DNA of 64,000 nucleotides, taken from NCBI GenBank assembly GCA_039819085.1, contig JBCBSQ010000008.1, forward strand, positions 1 to 64,000, read 5' to 3'. Position 1 is the first letter of the stretch; every line of letters begins with the position of its first letter. A program made the translations under genes and the position numbers. Under the pieces are notes generated by a model that saw only the letters and a program-made list of their open reading frames with translations, ran no database searches and was not told the DNA's origin. The DNA is from MED-G105 sp039819085. Its GTDB lineage: Bacteria; Pseudomonadota; Alphaproteobacteria; Caulobacterales; Parvularculaceae. This document shows positions 61,968 through 64,000 of the stretch, piece after piece.

Positions 61968-62195
61968 ATGCCGCCTCGCGTTAAGAAACTCATCGGCCTC
62001 GCCGCGCTCCTTCCGTATCTCGGCGCATATATGCTGGGCGCGATCGTGCTGGCCGACGCATTGCCCCGGCACTGGGCGGCTCAGCTTGTCTACTTCATGA
62101 TCGCCGGCGTGGCCTGGGTCCTGCCGCTGCGCCCTATCCTTCGATGGATGGAGGCGCCGCCGCCCCTCAGTCGTGACGATGGACGATCGGATTAG
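61968..62195 (+). CDS. DUF2842 small membrane protein
   Basis: A 75-residue protein with two hydrophobic helices (about 7-28 and 38-55) and the alphaproteobacterial DUF2842 pattern: PPRVKKLIGLAALLPYLGAY, HWAAQLVYFMIAGVAWVLPL in part (VYFMIAGVAWVLPL), and LRPILRWM. Function unknown. The start at 61968 follows GCGAGGT; the frame is open upstream to 61569 but that part is antisense to ctaA. Confidence 0.85.
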   Translation: MPPRVKKLIGLAALLPYLGAYMLGAIVLADALPRHWAAQLVYFMIAGVAWVLPLRPILRWMEAPPPLSRDDGRSD

Positions 62196-62259
62196 TCGTC
62201 GAAACGCTTCGGTAATGTCGATTGGATACCGTCTGGCGTCCCGTAAGCGTTAAGGCGAC

Positions 62260-63144
62260 ATGTTCCAAAAAGGCGCGAATGTCCGGTCGAAAAGGCAGGC
62301 CGCGGTAACCGTCCGCCTCGCATCCGGCGATGAATTCGCCGGTTTCGTTTTCCTTAAGTATGACGAACGCCTGATCGATTTGATGAACGATCCACGCGCG
62401 TTCATTCCGATCAAACGCGCCGATGATGGCGGCACGGTTATCGTCGCGAAATCGTCGATCTCATCAATGCGCGAGACGTTCGAGGAAGCCGCGGCCGCAG
62501 AAGACGCGGGCCAAGCGGGCTCATCCGATGCGGCGGAACCCTCAGATGACGCGAGCCAGGGCGCGCGAGCCGAAGCGGACCCGACCGCCGCTTCGCCTGA
62601 CGCGGACGCGACCGAAGACATATCGAAAGACAACGCAAACGCATCCGGGGACCCCGCCGACGAGGCCCCCGGCGCTACTGAGGCGGAAAGCCCGCCGGCC
62701 GACGAGCAAAGCCCTGATGAAGAACCGCGCTCTGAGGACGTTGAATCGGAAGGTTCCGGGGACACCAGATCGGCCGAGGCCAACACGGACGCATCCTCAG
62801 ATGACCACACAGATGACGCTGACCAGACTGGCGCCAAATCTGACAAATCTGATCCAAGGGAGGCGCGCCGGCACGCTCCCTACAAAATCCTCCGCGTCTC
62901 GCCCGACGCAAGTATCGAGGAAGTCAAGGCGGCCTACAAAGCGCGCATCAAGGCCGTCCACCCGGACGCGCACCATGGCGACGATGAAGAACGCCAGCGC
63001 GTGGCGGTTCAGGCGACGCAGCTTGTGAACCGGGCCTATCGCGCGATTATGGACGAGCGCGGACGCGGCGCTGCTGACGAGGGCGACGTCGGCGAAGACG
63101 ACGCCAATCGCGAGGACGAAGAAACAGTAGCCGCCGCCGGCTGA
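62260..63144 (+). CDS. J-domain protein with N-terminal DUF6812-like module
   Basis: A 294-residue cytoplasmic protein. Residues 9-70 form a small beta domain (VTVRLASGDEFAGFVFL) like DUF6812, a long acidic disordered linker covers 75-205 (Asp/Glu/Ala/Ser), and residues about 206-265 form a J domain (APYKILRVSPDASIEEVKAAYK; in short YKILRVSPDAS) with intact HPD in KAVHPDAHHGD. J domains stimulate Hsp70 ATPase, so it probably delivers a specific client to DnaK. Acidic C-terminus. Confidence 0.8.
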   Translation: MFQKGANVRSKRQAAVTVRLASGDEFAGFVFLKYDERLIDLMNDPRAFIPIKRADDGGTVIVAKSSISSMRETFEEAAAAEDAGQAGSSDAAEPSDDASQGARAEADPTAASPDADATEDISKDNANASGDPADEAPGATEAESPPADEQSPDEEPRSEDVESEGSGDTRSAEANTDASSDDHTDDADQTGAKSDKSDPREARRHAPYKILRVSPDASIEEVKAAYKARIKAVHPDAHHGDDEERQRVAVQATQLVNRAYRAIMDERGRGAADEGDVGEDDANREDEETVAAAG

Positions 63145-63185
63145 CGCGCCGCAGCCTCAGAAGCCAGGCTTTAGGGGCACACGTC

Positions 63186-63719
63186 TTACGGGCCCGGTCC
63201 GCCGCCAGGCCCGGGACCGCCTGCGCCAGCCGCCGGGAGGCGCCCGACGTTTCCAAGAAGCTGTTCCCAGAAGCCAAGCTCCTTGCCCCGGCTCGGCGTC
63301 GTCTCCGACACCAGGCTCACCTTCACGCTATTGGAGAGGTCGATTTCTTCAACTTGCCGAACGACGCCAGCGTCATCGAACCTGAACGCTACGACTTGCT
63401 GAGAGGTGATTTCCGGCCGGAAGAACGCGCGCGCCTGATCGCGGTTGGCGAGATAATACCAGGCGTCGTCGTGGAAAGTGGAGCGCATCGAGGGCTCGCC
63501 ATATTTGGCGATAATGCTCTCCTTGGTGTCGACGCCTTCCCGGGCGTCCAGCGCGGACTCGCCGCGCTCCAGAATATAACCATGGCTCGTTCGAACCGAG
63601 ACGCAGGCTTCACCGCCCACCGCGACGAAAATCGCCGCCATCGCAATCCGAACGACCCTTTCATTCCGAACGGCTCGAGCCAGCTTAGCGGCAATGCGAA
63701 GGGCTGTTTCTTGATCCAT
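63186..63719 (-). CDS. BamE/SmpA-type outer-membrane assembly lipoprotein
   Basis: Up to 177 residues. A basic segment and hydrophobic stretch end at GGEAC (possible lipobox), followed by the BamE domain: SKESII-like TKESIIAKYGEPSMRSTF, DDAWYYLANR and VVAFRFDDAGVV. BamE supports the BAM complex in beta-barrel insertion. A Gly/Pro-rich tail ends the protein. The start is unclear: 63719 gives a long N-region, 63641 gives a very short signal. Divergent from the cytochrome bc1 chaperone gene, a conserved alphaproteobacterial arrangement. Confidence 0.85.
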   Translation of the reverse strand: MDQETALRIAAKLARAVRNERVVRIAMAAIFVAVGGEACVSVRTSHGYILERGESALDAREGVDTKESIIAKYGEPSMRSTFHDDAWYYLANRDQARAFFRPEITSQQVVAFRFDDAGVVRQVEEIDLSNSVKVSLVSETTPSRGKELGFWEQLLGNVGRLPAAGAGGPGPGGGPGP

Positions 63720-63807
63720 GCGTCGAGGCCTACTAACTGATCGATTGGTCGTCCGGCGCGGGCAAAGGCATTCGCGCTCTGACCCGGAACGTCGCTACAC
63801 TCTTTCT

Positions 63808-64000
63808 ATGATCCTTCGACTTTTAAGAAAAGACCCGGAACGCGAGGCCGCGACAAGCTTCTACGAGGCGATCGTGGCCGCGGCGCGGCGACCTCAGCCC
63901 TTTCGGGCCTGGGGCGTCGCCGACGACCCCAACGGGCGCTTTGAGGTGCTCGCCGCGCATATGCTGATCGCGCTTCGGCGGCTGAGACGTGACGACAAAA
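63808..64000 (+). CDS. Ubiquinol-cytochrome c chaperone family protein (CBP3/UQCC1), partial
   Basis: Open reading frame from ATG 63808 to the window edge (64 codons seen). It begins MILRLLRKDPEREAATSFYE, followed by AIVAAARRP..F and GRFEVLAAHMLIALRRL, the start of the ubiquinol-cytochrome c chaperone domain, which helps assemble cytochrome b of complex III. The 3' part is outside the window. Confidence 0.85.
   Translation, partial: MILRLLRKDPEREAATSFYEAIVAAARRPQPFRAWGVADDPNGRFEVLAAHMLIALRRLRRDDK

Overview
The window is a GC-rich bacterial chromosome segment, most probably from a marine-type alphaproteobacterium (Hyphomonadaceae/Parvularculales-like; the rank is an inference). The reasons are alphaproteobacterial gene neighbourhoods: rlpA-dac-tmk-holB-tatD-MBL; rpmB divergent from a SUV3-like helicase followed by S4-domain, TerB, fdxA and CarD genes; and a BamE-like gene divergent from the cytochrome bc1 assembly chaperone. 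Most genes are compact, often with 4-base stop/start overlaps. There is no prophage, IS element or CRISPR array.

Layout. 1-0.3 kb: tRNA-Ser(UGA) with a tandemly repeated 3' end. 0.4-6.0 kb: cell-wall, DNA-replication and hydrolase genes. 6.0-7.1 kb: an AT-rich island with one HEPN-type gene. 7.1-13.4 kb: rplM-rpsI, a lysoplasmalogenase-like gene, an outer-membrane barrel, succinate-semialdehyde dehydrogenase, an enoyl-CoA hydratase family enzyme and the prepilin peptidase GspO. 13.4-20.6 kb: a large internally duplicated beta-helix lipoprotein, a TonB-dependent receptor and another lipoprotein. 20.9-33.4 kb: a complete type II secretion operon gspC-N ending in a small lipoprotein gene. 33.4-35.5 kb: divergent ZIP and CDF metal transporters around a Zur-like palindrome. 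36-43.9 kb: alpha-2-macroglobulin, PBP1C and a nuclease-fold protein. 43.9-50.5 kb: a CarD regulator with a histone H1-like tail, ferredoxin, TerB, S4 protein, helicase and rpmB. 50.5-64 kb: membrane proteins, mazG, ilvE, an S46 dipeptidyl-peptidase, a lone tyrosine recombinase, a glycosyltransferase-like protein, a phytase-like lipoprotein, ctaA, DUF2842, a J-domain protein, a BamE-like protein and the start of the bc1 chaperone.

The most interesting unit is 12.6-33.4 kb. A lipoprotein/TonB-receptor pair sits between the prepilin peptidase gene and the full type II secretion operon. Upstream of the pair are four 11-bp-phased CTGTCAT-like units resembling a Pho box, and a 16-base sequence that also occurs just upstream of the secretion operon. 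This suggests, as inference, that the T2SS exports the lipoprotein to the cell surface as a capture partner for the receptor, perhaps under phosphate limitation. Other leads are the orphan HEPN gene, the rtT-like tRNA 3'-end repeat, the CarD/H1-tail fusion and the T2SS-terminal lipoprotein.

All calls come from reading the sequence; no database search was possible.
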